42,235 nucleotides of DNA from Aurantiacibacter xanthus (lineage in GTDB: Bacteria; Pseudomonadota; Alphaproteobacteria; Sphingomonadales; Sphingomonadaceae): the NCBI RefSeq assembly GCF_003584015.1, contig NZ_QXFM01000126.1, forward strand, positions 1 to 42,235, written 5' to 3'. Every line of letters begins with the position of its first letter. Positions within the stretch are counted from its first letter, which is position 1. Shown piece after piece: positions 26,670 to 35,590 of the stretch. A model generated the notes under the pieces. The model was given only the letters and a program-made list of their open reading frames with translations. It was not told the origin of the DNA and did not search any database. A program made the translations under genes and the position numbers.

Positions 26670-27758
26670 ATGAAAGTCGGAATGTTTCAAACGCCCTTCG
26701 TCAGGCCTGAGCGGACCCCGCGGCAGGTTTTCGAGTGGGCGCTGCGGCAGGCTGTCCATGCCGACAGGATCGGCTTCAGCGAATATTGGGTGGGCGAACA
26801 CGGTACGCTCAACTGGGAGGGCATTCCCAGCCCCGAGCTGGTGATTGCCGCTGCCGCGCTGCAGACCGAGCAGATCAAGTTCGGCCCGCTGGCGCACCTG
26901 CTGCCTTATCACCACCCGGCGACGCTGGCCGTGCAGACCGCCTGGCTGAGCCAGATCCTCGAAGGCCGGTATATGCTCGGTGTTGCGACCGGCGCCTATC
27001 CGACCGACGCGGCGCTTCGCGGTATCACCGACATGAAGCAGAACCACGAGATGATGCTCGAAGCTATCGACATTATGGAGCGGGTATGGAAGGCCGAGCC
27101 CTTCCACTTCGAAGGCAAATACTGGAACGCCGGTTTCCCCGAAAATGACGGGAAGAAACATCTGCGCGACGTTCGTCCGTGGAACAATGATATCCAGATG
27201 GCCATGACCGGGCTTTCGGCTCCGTCGCCTTCGATCGGCTTTGCCGGAAGGAACGGCTTCATCCCGGCCTCGGTCTATGCGGGCAACGAGTTCCTCAAGA
27301 GCCATTTCCAGACCTATCGCGAGGAGATGTCCAAGGGTGGCCGCCAGTCCGACCGGTCGGCTCACCGGGTGGTGCGCGATGTGATCGTCGCCGATACCGA
27401 TGCCGAGGCGCGCGACCTCGCGATCAATGGCGGCATCGGCCTCGCCTGGAACGAATACCTCAAGCCGACCTACGAGCGCTTCGGCGTGCTGGGCGGGCTG
27501 GTGAATGACCCCAATGTCGATCCGGCGGACGTGGATGCGGAATATCTGGCCGAGCATGTGTGGATCGTCGGCTCGGTCGAAACCGTGCGCCAGAAGCTCA
27601 ATCACTGGGTGGACGAACTGGGCGGACCTTTCGGTACGCTGCTGATCTACAGCCACGACTACATCGACAACCCCGAACCGTGGGAGCATTCGATGAACCT
27701 GCTGGCGAACGAGGTTATCCCGCATGTCGGGGTCGATCAGGAAGCCGGAGCGGCTTGA
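26670..27758 (+). CDS. LLM-class flavin-dependent monooxygenase (second copy)
   Basis: 362 aa, same length and clear paralogue of the enzyme at 6076-7164: MKVGMFQTPFVRPERTPRQ at the N-terminus, EYWVGEHGTLNWEGIPSPEL, and a shared C-terminal GTLLIYSHDYIDNPEPWEHS. Likely FMN-dependent monooxygenase working with the flavin reductase at 38.8 kb. Start at 26670 follows GGAGTGGAGAG. The SDR gene begins 3 bp after its stop, suggesting consecutive steps. Confidence 0.87.
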   Translation: MKVGMFQTPFVRPERTPRQVFEWALRQAVHADRIGFSEYWVGEHGTLNWEGIPSPELVIAAAALQTEQIKFGPLAHLLPYHHPATLAVQTAWLSQILEGRYMLGVATGAYPTDAALRGITDMKQNHEMMLEAIDIMERVWKAEPFHFEGKYWNAGFPENDGKKHLRDVRPWNNDIQMAMTGLSAPSPSIGFAGRNGFIPASVYAGNEFLKSHFQTYREEMSKGGRQSDRSAHRVVRDVIVADTDAEARDLAINGGIGLAWNEYLKPTYERFGVLGGLVNDPNVDPADVDAEYLAEHVWIVGSVETVRQKLNHWVDELGGPFGTLLIYSHDYIDNPEPWEHSMNLLANEVIPHVGVDQEAGAA

Positions 27759-27761
27759 GTC

Positions 27762-28508
27762 ATGGGTCGGCTGGCAGGAAAGATCGCGGTCATCACCGGT
27801 GCCGGGCAGGGCATGGGCGAAGCTCATGCGCGCATGTTCGTGGCGGAGGGCGCAAAGGTGGTGCTCACCGACATCAATGGCGATGCCATCGATGCCATCG
27901 CACAGGACCTTGGCCCAGATGCGGTCGCGATCCGGCACGATGTCGGCGATCCTGCCGGCTGGGACGCGGTGATGAAGCTCGCCAGCGAGACGTTCGGCGT
28001 CGTTAATGTCCTCGTCAACAACGCCGGAATCATCGGCCCGGTCAAAGGGATCCTCGATTTCACGGCCGAAGAGTTCACCGAGGTGTTCAGGGTCAACGAG
28101 CTTGGCACCTTTCTGGGCATGAAGGCCGTGCTGCCCGGCATGATCGATGCAGGCGGCGGTTCGATCGTCAACATCTCGTCGATTGCCGGAATGATCGGCA
28201 CGCGGGCATCATCGAACGCGGCCTATTGCTCGACCAAGTTCGCCGTGCGCGGGATGAGCAAGCTCATCGCGGCGCAGTGGGGCCATGCCGGCATTCGGGT
28301 GAACTCGGTCCATCCGGGCTACATCCTCACCCCGATGATGATCGCCGCAACCGACGAGGAAGGCGGCGGGGCGAAGGAGGCAATTCCGCTGGGGCGTCTG
28401 GCCAGGCCCGACGAGGTATCGCGCCTCGTCCTGTTCCTGGCCTCGGATGACGCAAGTTTCGTGAGTGGAGCCGAGCACGTCATCGATGGAGCGATGATCG
28501 CAGGCTGA
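27762..28508 (+). CDS. Short-chain dehydrogenase/reductase (third)
   Basis: 248 aa classical SDR. TGAGQGMG (12-19), NNAG, Ser140, Tyr155 and Lys159 in YCSTK; Asp in LTDIN favours NAD. Close paralogue of the SDR at 24285-25034. Co-transcribed with the second LLM enzyme, so it may make the ketone substrate of that enzyme or oxidise its product (inference). Confidence 0.9.
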   Translation: MGRLAGKIAVITGAGQGMGEAHARMFVAEGAKVVLTDINGDAIDAIAQDLGPDAVAIRHDVGDPAGWDAVMKLASETFGVVNVLVNNAGIIGPVKGILDFTAEEFTEVFRVNELGTFLGMKAVLPGMIDAGGGSIVNISSIAGMIGTRASSNAAYCSTKFAVRGMSKLIAAQWGHAGIRVNSVHPGYILTPMMIAATDEEGGGAKEAIPLGRLARPDEVSRLVLFLASDDASFVSGAEHVIDGAMIAG

Positions 28509-28559
28509 AGGCAATTTCAACGAGCCCCGCTTAGAAAAGGGGACATTGGGAGAAGTGCA

Positions 28560-31076
28560 ATGGGAGATTCGAAGTATCTCTGGACGACATGCGCGGCACT
28601 GGCCGTTCTGGCCATTCCGGCGCATGCACAGGACAATTCCGGTTCCGATCGTGAAGATGCGCAGCAGCGCAGCTCCGCTCCCGGTACGATCATCGTTACC
28701 GCCAACAAGCGGGAGCAGGCAGCCAACGACGTCGGCCTGACAATCCAGGCCGCCAGCGCCGAGACGCTTGCCGATCGCGGCATCTCCGGCCCTGACGATC
28801 TCGCCAAGCTCGTTCCGGGGTTCACCTTCACCCAGTCGCTCTATTCGACCCCGGTCTACACACTGCGCGGCATCGGCCTCTATGATGCGACGTTCGGCGC
28901 GGCCCCCTCGGTCTCGATCTACAGCGATGAAATTCCGCGCAACGTTCCGACCATGTCCGACGGGCTCGATCTCGATATCGAGCGGCTTGAAGTCCTGAAG
29001 GGTCCGCAGGGTACGCTGTTCGGCCAAAGTTCGACCGGCGGCGCGATCAACTATGTGATCGGCAAGCCGACCAGCACCTTCGAAGCCGGAGCCTCGGCCT
29101 CCTACGAGCGGTTCGACCGGTTCGAGCTGGAAGGCTTCGTCAGCGGTCCGCTGTCCGATACGCTGAAGGGGCGTCTGGCCGTCAAGGGCGTGACGGGCGG
29201 CGCATGGCAGCGCAGCCTTTCGCGGCCCAACGACGAGAACGGGACCGAGCGCAAGCTCGCAGGTCGCCTGACGCTCGACTTCGAGCCAACCCCCGCCGTC
29301 CGCCTTCGTTTCATGGCGACAGGCGCGCTGGACAAGTCCGATCCGCTCGCCCCCCAATATGCGGGCACGATCTTCAATATCTACGGCTCGCAGGCTGAGC
29401 TGGATGCGTCCGGCAACCCCTATGGCTATGTCGATGCCACGCGCTATCAGCAGCTGACCGATCCGACGAGCCCCGGCTACGATGCGTCTTTCCTCGGGCG
29501 TCGTGCGGTTTTCGAAGGGCGCTTGGCGAGCAGCGATCCTGAGGTCGCTGCCGGAGCCAATGCGGCACTGGGCACGCCGATCAGCGACAATGCGCGCGAC
29601 GGGGAATGGACCCCCGGCCTGCTGAGCAAATCGGACAACAACTATTACCAGCTTGCCCTGCGCGGCGATTTCGATGTGTCCGACACGATCACCCTGACCT
29701 CGATCACTGCGCTGGCGGAGAAAAACCTCGACTACAATCAGGATCTCGATGGCACCACCGCGCGGGTGGTCGACGTTCCGCTCGATGGCTATGTCAAGAC
29801 GTTCAACCAGGAGCTGCGCATTGCCGGCAACAGCGATCAGGTGAACTGGATCGTCGGCGCGAGCTACGACAACATCGAAACCGAGCAGAACAATTTCTTC
29901 TACCTCGGCGCCTATTCGGGCAACGCGGATCTCATCTCGATCACCCTCAACAACTTCAGCTCCAAGCAGAAGTCGTACAGCGCCTTCGGCAATGTGGAAT
30001 GGGAAGTGATGCCTGACCTCAGGTTGCAGGGCGGCATTCGCTACACCAGGAACGAACTGAACGCCTCCTATTGCTACAACGACCCCGCGATCGACACCGG
30101 GCAGGGGGCGGCGACGCTGTTCGGTTCAGGGCTAAACAGCGTTCCGATCACCATCAACCCGGGCGAGTGTTTCCCGACCTCGGGCGATATCCTGCTGGGC
30201 ACGGCGGCCTCGACCATCGATCCGGTCCTGACCGGCTTCGATGAGGACAACGTCTCGTTCCGCCTCGGCGCCAATTACCAGTTCTCGGGCGGCACGCTGA
30301 TCTATGCGACCGTCAGCCAGGGCTACAAGGCGGGCATCTATTCCGCCATCGGTGCATCGCGGACCAACCAGTACACGCCCGCAACACAGGAAAAGGTGGT
30401 CGCCTATGAAGCCGGGTTCAAGGCACCGCTCGGTCAGGGCCGTTACCAGCTGAATGCCGCCGGCTTCTATTACGACTATTCCGACAAGCAGGTGCGTGGC
30501 CGGGTGCAGGATACCGTGTTCGGCCTGCTCGAAAAGCTGCTCAATGTCCCCAGTTCCTATATCTGGGGGCTCGAAGGCGAGTTCACCGGGGAGCCGGTGG
30601 ACGGGCTGAACTTCTCGACCAGCGCGACCTACCTGCAGAGCAAGGTCACCGGCAACTATTCGCAGACGCCTGATGGTCTGGCCGTCTACAATGCGGCGGG
30701 GTTCACCGGCGACTTCAGCGGCTCGAAGCTTCCCTACACGCCTGAGTTCAGCGCCAATGCCGATATTCAGTACCGGGCCAGCCTGGGCGGTGATATCGAT
30801 GGCTTCATCGGCGGCACGGTGGTCTACACCGGCAAGCAGAACGCGACGTTCGAGACCAGCGTGTTGCAGGCCGACGACTTCGTGATCGACGACTACACCA
30901 CGCTCGACCTGCGTGCGGGCATCGCTAGCCAGAACGATCGTTGGCGCGTGTCGGTCTTCGGGCGCAATGTTACCGATGAATCGTACGTCACTGCGGTCTC
31001 GACCTTCCTCGATACCTTGATCCGGTATCGCGGTCGGCCCGCGACCTACGGTATCTCATTCGACTTCAAGTACTAA
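28560..31076 (+). CDS. TonB-dependent outer-membrane receptor
   Basis: 838 aa. Signal peptide about residues 1-23 ending AHA, TonB-box-like GTIIVTANKRE, plug domain (about 45-160, with ERLEVLKGPQGTLFGQSSTGG), then a 22-strand beta-barrel ending in an aromatic residue (YGISFDFKY). Sphingomonads use such receptors for uptake of hydrophobic or large organic compounds as well as siderophores. Its place between the LLM/SDR genes and the carboxylase genes points to uptake of the pathway substrate (inference). Confidence 0.93.
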   Translation: MGDSKYLWTTCAALAVLAIPAHAQDNSGSDREDAQQRSSAPGTIIVTANKREQAANDVGLTIQAASAETLADRGISGPDDLAKLVPGFTFTQSLYSTPVYTLRGIGLYDATFGAAPSVSIYSDEIPRNVPTMSDGLDLDIERLEVLKGPQGTLFGQSSTGGAINYVIGKPTSTFEAGASASYERFDRFELEGFVSGPLSDTLKGRLAVKGVTGGAWQRSLSRPNDENGTERKLAGRLTLDFEPTPAVRLRFMATGALDKSDPLAPQYAGTIFNIYGSQAELDASGNPYGYVDATRYQQLTDPTSPGYDASFLGRRAVFEGRLASSDPEVAAGANAALGTPISDNARDGEWTPGLLSKSDNNYYQLALRGDFDVSDTITLTSITALAEKNLDYNQDLDGTTARVVDVPLDGYVKTFNQELRIAGNSDQVNWIVGASYDNIETEQNNFFYLGAYSGNADLISITLNNFSSKQKSYSAFGNVEWEVMPDLRLQGGIRYTRNELNASYCYNDPAIDTGQGAATLFGSGLNSVPITINPGECFPTSGDILLGTAASTIDPVLTGFDEDNVSFRLGANYQFSGGTLIYATVSQGYKAGIYSAIGASRTNQYTPATQEKVVAYEAGFKAPLGQGRYQLNAAGFYYDYSDKQVRGRVQDTVFGLLEKLLNVPSSYIWGLEGEFTGEPVDGLNFSTSATYLQSKVTGNYSQTPDGLAVYNAAGFTGDFSGSKLPYTPEFSANADIQYRASLGGDIDGFIGGTVVYTGKQNATFETSVLQADDFVIDDYTTLDLRAGIASQNDRWRVSVFGRNVTDESYVTAVSTFLDTLIRYRGRPATYGISFDFKY

Positions 31077-31087
31077 GTGTCCCCAGA

Positions 31088-31112
31088 GGGCGGTCGGCTC
31101 GGCCGGCCGCCC
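31088..31112 (+). other. GC-rich hairpin between receptor and carrier genes
   Basis: GGGCGG (31088-31093) pairs with CCGCCC (31107-31112), extended by a T-G wobble and CGG/CCG, with a 5-nt loop; 11 bp after the receptor stop codon. No T-tract. It may partly uncouple receptor and carboxylase expression. Confidence 0.45.
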
Positions 31113-31127
31113 GCATCTTGAGGAAAC

Positions 31128-31613
31128 ATGGCGGATTCAGCTCTTCCCGAAAACCTGCGCTACCTGATCGAGGAGTTCAATCGCTCCGGCCTGCGCGAGT
31201 TGCACATACGCAGAGGAGATTTCGAACTCCTCCTGTCCCATACCGATCACGCGCCGTCAGCGCCCGCCGCAAGCAGGCGACCTGCATCGCCACCGCCGCA
31301 GCAGGCGCCGCAGGCTCAGGCACCTGCCGCCCCACCACCGGCGGAGCAGATTGCCGATGGCTTGCCCGAGGGAACCGTCGCCATTGCCGCGCCGAACCTG
31401 GGCACCTTCTACCGCTCGCCGAAGCCCGGAGCCGCGCCCTATGTGGAAGTGGGCCAGCGGATCGAACAGGGGGCAGAGCTGTGCCTGATCGAGGTGATGA
31501 AGCTGTTTACCACGGTGCGCAGCGAAGTCAGCGGCACGGTTGAAGCGGTGCTGGTGGAAGACACCGCCATGGTCGAGGCCGGGCAGGCGTTGTTCGCGGT
31601 GCGAGCGGACTGA
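31128..31613 (+). CDS. accB: Biotin carboxyl carrier protein (second)
   Basis: 161 aa. Same plan as the carrier at 21052: N-terminal domain (1-37, SGLRELHIRRGDFELLL), Pro/Ala-rich hinge (40-75), biotinyl domain with LCLIEVMKLF, biotin at Lys125. The flank NLGTFYRSPKPGA is identical in both copies. Its stop overlaps the biotin carboxylase start (TGATG), so this carrier is the direct partner of that subunit. Confidence 0.92.
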   Translation: MADSALPENLRYLIEEFNRSGLRELHIRRGDFELLLSHTDHAPSAPAASRRPASPPPQQAPQAQAPAAPPPAEQIADGLPEGTVAIAAPNLGTFYRSPKPGAAPYVEVGQRIEQGAELCLIEVMKLFTTVRSEVSGTVEAVLVEDTAMVEAGQALFAVRAD

Positions 31614-32980
31614 TGGCTATCAAACGTCTGTTCGTCGCCAACCGAGGCGAGATCGCCCTGCGGGTCGTGAAGGCTGCGCAGGCCCTGAACATAGAAACCG
31701 TTGTCGCAGTATCCGACGCGGACCGGGAAAGCGCCGCGGCGAAGATGGCGGACCGGGCCGTGGTGCTTGGGCCCGCCTCCGCCGCCAAAAGCTATCTCGA
31801 TCCCCGCCTTGTCGTCCACGCGGCGCGTGAGAGCGGCTGCGATGGCCTGCATCCCGGCTATGGCTTCCTGTCGGAGCGGGCGATCCTGCCCCGTCTGTGC
31901 GAAGACCATGGCATTGCCTTCGTTGGCCCACGGCCCGATGTGATCGAGGCTCTGGGCGACAAGTTGCAGGCAAGAGCGATGGCATCGGCGGCAGGGGTGC
32001 CGCTTGTTCCGGGCAGCGAGAATATCGCCAGCGGTGCCGATGCGCGCCGTGAGGGCGACCGCATCGGCTATCCGGTGCTGCTGAAGGCGGCCGCGGGCGG
32101 CGGCGGTCGCGGCATGGTCATCGCCAACAATGGCGACGAGGCCGAAGCCGGTTTCCAGCGCGCTTCCGCCGAAGCCGAGGCTGCCTTCGGGGATGGCACC
32201 ATGTTCATGGAGCGCTTCGTTCCCGAAGCGCGCCACGTCGAAGTCCAGCTCATGGGCGATGGGCAGGGCAAGGTGCTCCATTTCGGCGAGCGCGATTGTT
32301 CGGTGCAGCGGCGCTATCAGAAGCTGATCGAGGAAGCGCCCTGCGCGGCCATGTCGGACGAGTTGCGCGCGAAGCTGCACAAGTCCGCCATCGATCTCGC
32401 GGCCAGCGTCAACTATCGCAACGCAGGCACCGCCGAGTTCCTGTTCGACGTGCAGCGGCAGGAATTCTACTTCATCGAGGTGAACGCGCGCATTCAGGTC
32501 GAGCATCCGGTGAGCGAGATGATCTCCTCGTTCGATCTCGTGCAGGAACAGATCCGCATCGCGGGCGGTGCGGGCCTGTCGGTCGGGCAGGACGACGTTG
32601 TGCTGTCCGGCCATGCCATCGAATGCCGTATCAACGCCGAGGACGCCGCGCGTGACTTCGCGCCGTCACCGGGCCGCATCACGCGGTGGGACGCCCCGAC
32701 AGGCGAGGGGATCAGGCTGGATAGCCACATGGCCGAAGGCGCGATGATCCCGCCGTTCTACGACAGCATGGTCGGCAAGCTGATCGCCCATGGCAAGGAC
32801 CGGGCCGAGGCTATCGACCGGCTGGTCGGCGCGATTGACGACTTCGTGATCGAGGGGGTGCCGACGACACTGGGGCTCCAGCGCGCGATCGCCACGCATC
32901 CTGACTTCGTCGCCAACACCATTCACACCCGCTGGCTCGAACAGGTGGTTCTGCCGCAATTCGGAAAGGATGCGGCATGA
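31613..32980 (+). CDS. accC: Biotin carboxylase subunit
   Basis: 455 aa, ATP-grasp enzyme of normal AccC size. N-terminal FVANRGEIALRVVKAA, glycine-rich ATP loop KAAAGGGGRGMV, HVEVQLMGD and the active-site region FIEVNARIQVEHPVSE are all intact. It carboxylates carrier biotin with bicarbonate and ATP. It is the only biotin carboxylase in the window, so it probably serves both carriers and the carboxyltransferase at 21.6 kb. A second, housekeeping AccC is expected elsewhere in the genome. Confidence 0.94.
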   Translation: MAIKRLFVANRGEIALRVVKAAQALNIETVVAVSDADRESAAAKMADRAVVLGPASAAKSYLDPRLVVHAARESGCDGLHPGYGFLSERAILPRLCEDHGIAFVGPRPDVIEALGDKLQARAMASAAGVPLVPGSENIASGADARREGDRIGYPVLLKAAAGGGGRGMVIANNGDEAEAGFQRASAEAEAAFGDGTMFMERFVPEARHVEVQLMGDGQGKVLHFGERDCSVQRRYQKLIEEAPCAAMSDELRAKLHKSAIDLAASVNYRNAGTAEFLFDVQRQEFYFIEVNARIQVEHPVSEMISSFDLVQEQIRIAGGAGLSVGQDDVVLSGHAIECRINAEDAARDFAPSPGRITRWDAPTGEGIRLDSHMAEGAMIPPFYDSMVGKLIAHGKDRAEAIDRLVGAIDDFVIEGVPTTLGLQRAIATHPDFVANTIHTRWLEQVVLPQFGKDAA

Positions 32981-33399
32981 CCGGCAAGAGCGACCCCGCC
33001 GCCGCAGCGATCGACAACGCGCGCGCGTTCATGGATGCCATGCTGCAAAGCGACTGGCTGGAACTGCACATCGCGACCGACGATTTCGAGCTGTTCATTG
33101 CCCGCGAGGGTGGTGGGCCCAACCCGATGTTCGCTGGTGCGGAGCTGGACGAAGTGCCGGCACCTGCCGCAGCGGCCAAGGCGAGCGCCATCACCGCCCC
33201 GCATGTCGCGACGCTCGTCTGGGCGGCGCAGCCCGGCACGAATGTTGCCGCCGGGGAGGCCTTGGCACGGATTTCGGTCCTCGATGAGGAAACGGATATC
33301 ACCGCCGCCCGCAGCGGACGCGTTGTCGCGGTGGATGCCGCACCGGGCGAGCTTGTCGAGTTCGGCATGACGATCCTTCAGATAGTGGAAGCAGCATGA
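32977..33399 (+). CDS. Biotin-carrier-like protein without the biotin lysine
   Basis: 140 aa with the same N-terminal domain (SDWLELHIATDDFELFI) and a C-terminal biotinyl/lipoyl-like domain as the two carriers, but the EVMKLFT turn reads SVLDEETDI, with Asp103 where the biotin Lys would be. The fold-defining glycines (SGRVVAV, PGELVEFG) remain. It cannot be biotinylated at the usual place. It overlaps the biotin carboxylase by 4 nt and the next gene by 4 nt, so it is under selection for co-expression. A structural or regulatory subunit of the carboxylase is the simplest idea (inference). Confidence 0.8.
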   Translation: MTGKSDPAAAAIDNARAFMDAMLQSDWLELHIATDDFELFIAREGGGPNPMFAGAELDEVPAPAAAAKASAITAPHVATLVWAAQPGTNVAAGEALARISVLDEETDITAARSGRVVAVDAAPGELVEFGMTILQIVEAA

Positions 33400-34814
33400 C
33401 AGCACAGGTAGCCACACGCATTGGCGTCTGCGGCGCGGGAGCGATGGGATCGGGCATTGCCGAGATCGCCGCGCAGCACGGTGCCGATGTGAAGGTGTTT
33501 GACGTTAGCGCAGAGGCGCTCAAGGGCAGCGAGGCGCGGATCGACAAGTCGATCGCGCGGCTGGTCGAGAAGGGCAAGCTGACCGGAGCGCAGGGTGACG
33601 AGGCGCTTGGGCGTCTGCAATGGGTCTCCGATCTGGCCGACATGGCGGATCGTGAGCTTGTGATCGAGGCCGTGATCGAGGACGCCGGGATCAAGGCAAG
33701 CCTGTTTGCCCGCCTCGAAGAGGTGCTCGACGATAGGGCGATCATCGCCAGCAACACCTCGTCGCTGCCGATTGGCCGACTGGCGCGCACCTTGCGGAAT
33801 TCGGGCCGGTTTTGTGGCATGCATTTTTTCAATCCGGCCACCGTCATGAAGCTGGTCGAGGTCATCTCCGGCCCGGCGACCGATCCGGCAGTCACCAACA
33901 GGGTGGCCGCGACAGCGACGGGCTGGGGCAAGGTTGCCATTCCGGTGGCCGACGTGCCGGGCTTCATCGTCAACCGCGTGGCGCGCCCGTTTTATGGCGA
34001 GGCGTTCACCGCGCTCAATGAAGGAGCCGCGCAGCCGCACGAGATCGACGCCCTGTTCCGCGCGAACGGTTTTCGCATGGGGCCGCTCGAACTGACGGAC
34101 CTGATCGGGCAGGATGTGAATTTCTCGGTCGCCCGCTCGGTTTACGATTCCTATTTCGGCCAGACGCGCTTCGTTCCCCAGTTGCGGCAGGCCGCACTGG
34201 TCGATGCAGGGTGGCTGGGGCGCAAGAGCGGACGGGGCGTCTACAGCTACGACGATGGGCAGAGCGCCAGCGAGGAGATCGCCAGGCCGACCGAGGCAAG
34301 CGATGCCGACCGTGATCTTGCTAAACAGGTGCTTGGCCTGAAAGCCGGAACCTTGCTGGAAAGCGGCGGCGTCCTCATCGGCCTGACGCGCGGCAGGACC
34401 GCCGCAAGCGAGGCAAGGGCGGCGGGCAAGCCGGTCGTGCTGTTCGACCTGATCGCCCCCGATAGCGACGGTCCGAATGGCTACAGCGTATCCGACGAGA
34501 GTGCGGTGCAGGTGGCGCAATCGGTTGCGGCGGGCCTTGGCCGGGCGGCGGTGCGTGTCGCTGACCGGCCCGGATTGATCGTGTGCCGCACGCTGGCGCA
34601 GATTGCCAATGCCGCTGCTGATGCGGTGTTCGAGCAGGTCGCTGACGAACAGGGCATCGATTCCGCGCTGCGTTATGGGGCGAACTACCCGTTCGGCCCG
34701 TTCTCCTTCGCCGACCGGATCGGGCGCGACAGCCTTGTTTCGATCCTCCAGAACATCGCCGCTGCAACGGGGCAGCCGATGTATAGTCCGTCACAATATT
34801 GGAGCGCGCCGTGA
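33396..34814 (+). CDS. 3-hydroxyacyl-CoA dehydrogenase (PaaH-like)
   Basis: 472 aa. NAD motif GAGAMGSG (13-20), catalytic region GMHFFNPATVMKLVEVI with the His, followed by VPGFIVNRV and two C-terminal 3HCDH domains, the second ending YPFGPFSFADRIG. This two-repeat form is typical of PaaH/3-hydroxybutyryl-CoA dehydrogenases of aromatic and short-chain CoA pathways. It oxidises 3-hydroxyacyl-CoA to the 3-oxo form for thiolytic cleavage. Overlaps both neighbours by 4 nt. Confidence 0.93.
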   Translation: MTAQVATRIGVCGAGAMGSGIAEIAAQHGADVKVFDVSAEALKGSEARIDKSIARLVEKGKLTGAQGDEALGRLQWVSDLADMADRELVIEAVIEDAGIKASLFARLEEVLDDRAIIASNTSSLPIGRLARTLRNSGRFCGMHFFNPATVMKLVEVISGPATDPAVTNRVAATATGWGKVAIPVADVPGFIVNRVARPFYGEAFTALNEGAAQPHEIDALFRANGFRMGPLELTDLIGQDVNFSVARSVYDSYFGQTRFVPQLRQAALVDAGWLGRKSGRGVYSYDDGQSASEEIARPTEASDADRDLAKQVLGLKAGTLLESGGVLIGLTRGRTAASEARAAGKPVVLFDLIAPDSDGPNGYSVSDESAVQVAQSVAAGLGRAAVRVADRPGLIVCRTLAQIANAAADAVFEQVADEQGIDSALRYGANYPFGPFSFADRIGRDSLVSILQNIAAATGQPMYSPSQYWSAP

Positions 34815-35590
34815 GCAATTCCGACATCCTGCTGCGCGAGAAGCGCGACGACAAGGTGCTGCTGCTGCGGCTCAACCGGCCCGAGAAGTTCAATGCTCTG
34901 GCAACCGATCTGCTGGCCGCCGTGGCCGATGCGCTGGACGCGGTGGCAAGCGACCCTGACGTGCGCGCCGCCGTCATCACCGGTTCGGACAAGGTCTTTG
35001 CCGCAGGCGCCGATATCAACGAACTGGCGCAGCGCGACACCGATGGAGCGCTGGCCGATCCGCGGCCCGGCCTGTGGGCGCGGATCCGGGCCTTTCCCAA
35101 GCCGCTGATCGCGGCGGTGGAGGGTTGGTCGCTGGGTGCGGGCAACGAACTGGTGATGTGCTGCGACCTTGCCGTCAGTGGCGAGGGTGGCAAGTTCGGC
35201 CAGCCCGAAACCAATCTCGGCATCATTCCGGGCGCGGGCGGAACTGCGACGCTGCCGCGTCTGGTCGGTCGCACGCGCGCCATGAAGATGGTGCTGCTGG
35301 GCGAGCCGATTACCGCACAGGAAGCGCTTGCGGCGGGTCTGGTCTGCGAGGTCGTGGAAGCCGGCAAGGCGCTGGAGACCGCGCTTGCGCTTGCGGCAAA
35401 GATTGCTGCCCGCGCACCCGTGGCCATGCAGCAGGGCAAGGCGATGGTGCGCGCCGCTTTCGAGACGGAGCAGAGCGCTCATCTGACGATGGAACGGCAA
35501 GCCTTCGCGGCACTGTTCGGCACCGCCGACAAGAAAGAGGGCGTCGCCGCCTTCCTCGAAAAGCGCGCGCCGGAATGGCTGGGCCGCTGA
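34811..35590 (+). CDS. Enoyl-CoA hydratase (canonical)
   Basis: 259 aa crotonase. Both catalytic Glu are present: Glu113 in GAGNELVMCCD and Glu133 in GQPETNLGIIPGAGG. Oxyanion motif AAGADI is intact. It hydrates 2-enoyl-CoA for the dehydrogenase encoded directly upstream. GTG start at 34811 overlaps that stop (GTGA); a TTG at 34799 is less likely. Confidence 0.92.
   Translation: MSNSDILLREKRDDKVLLLRLNRPEKFNALATDLLAAVADALDAVASDPDVRAAVITGSDKVFAAGADINELAQRDTDGALADPRPGLWARIRAFPKPLIAAVEGWSLGAGNELVMCCDLAVSGEGGKFGQPETNLGIIPGAGGTATLPRLVGRTRAMKMVLLGEPITAQEALAAGLVCEVVEAGKALETALALAAKIAARAPVAMQQGKAMVRAAFETEQSAHLTMERQAFAALFGTADKKEGVAAFLEKRAPEWLGR

Noticed and set aside
31077-31127. Hairpin at 31088-31112 as a true intrinsic terminator
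   Set aside because: No T-tract follows and the next gene starts 15 bp later on the same strand with related function; kept only as a stem-loop.
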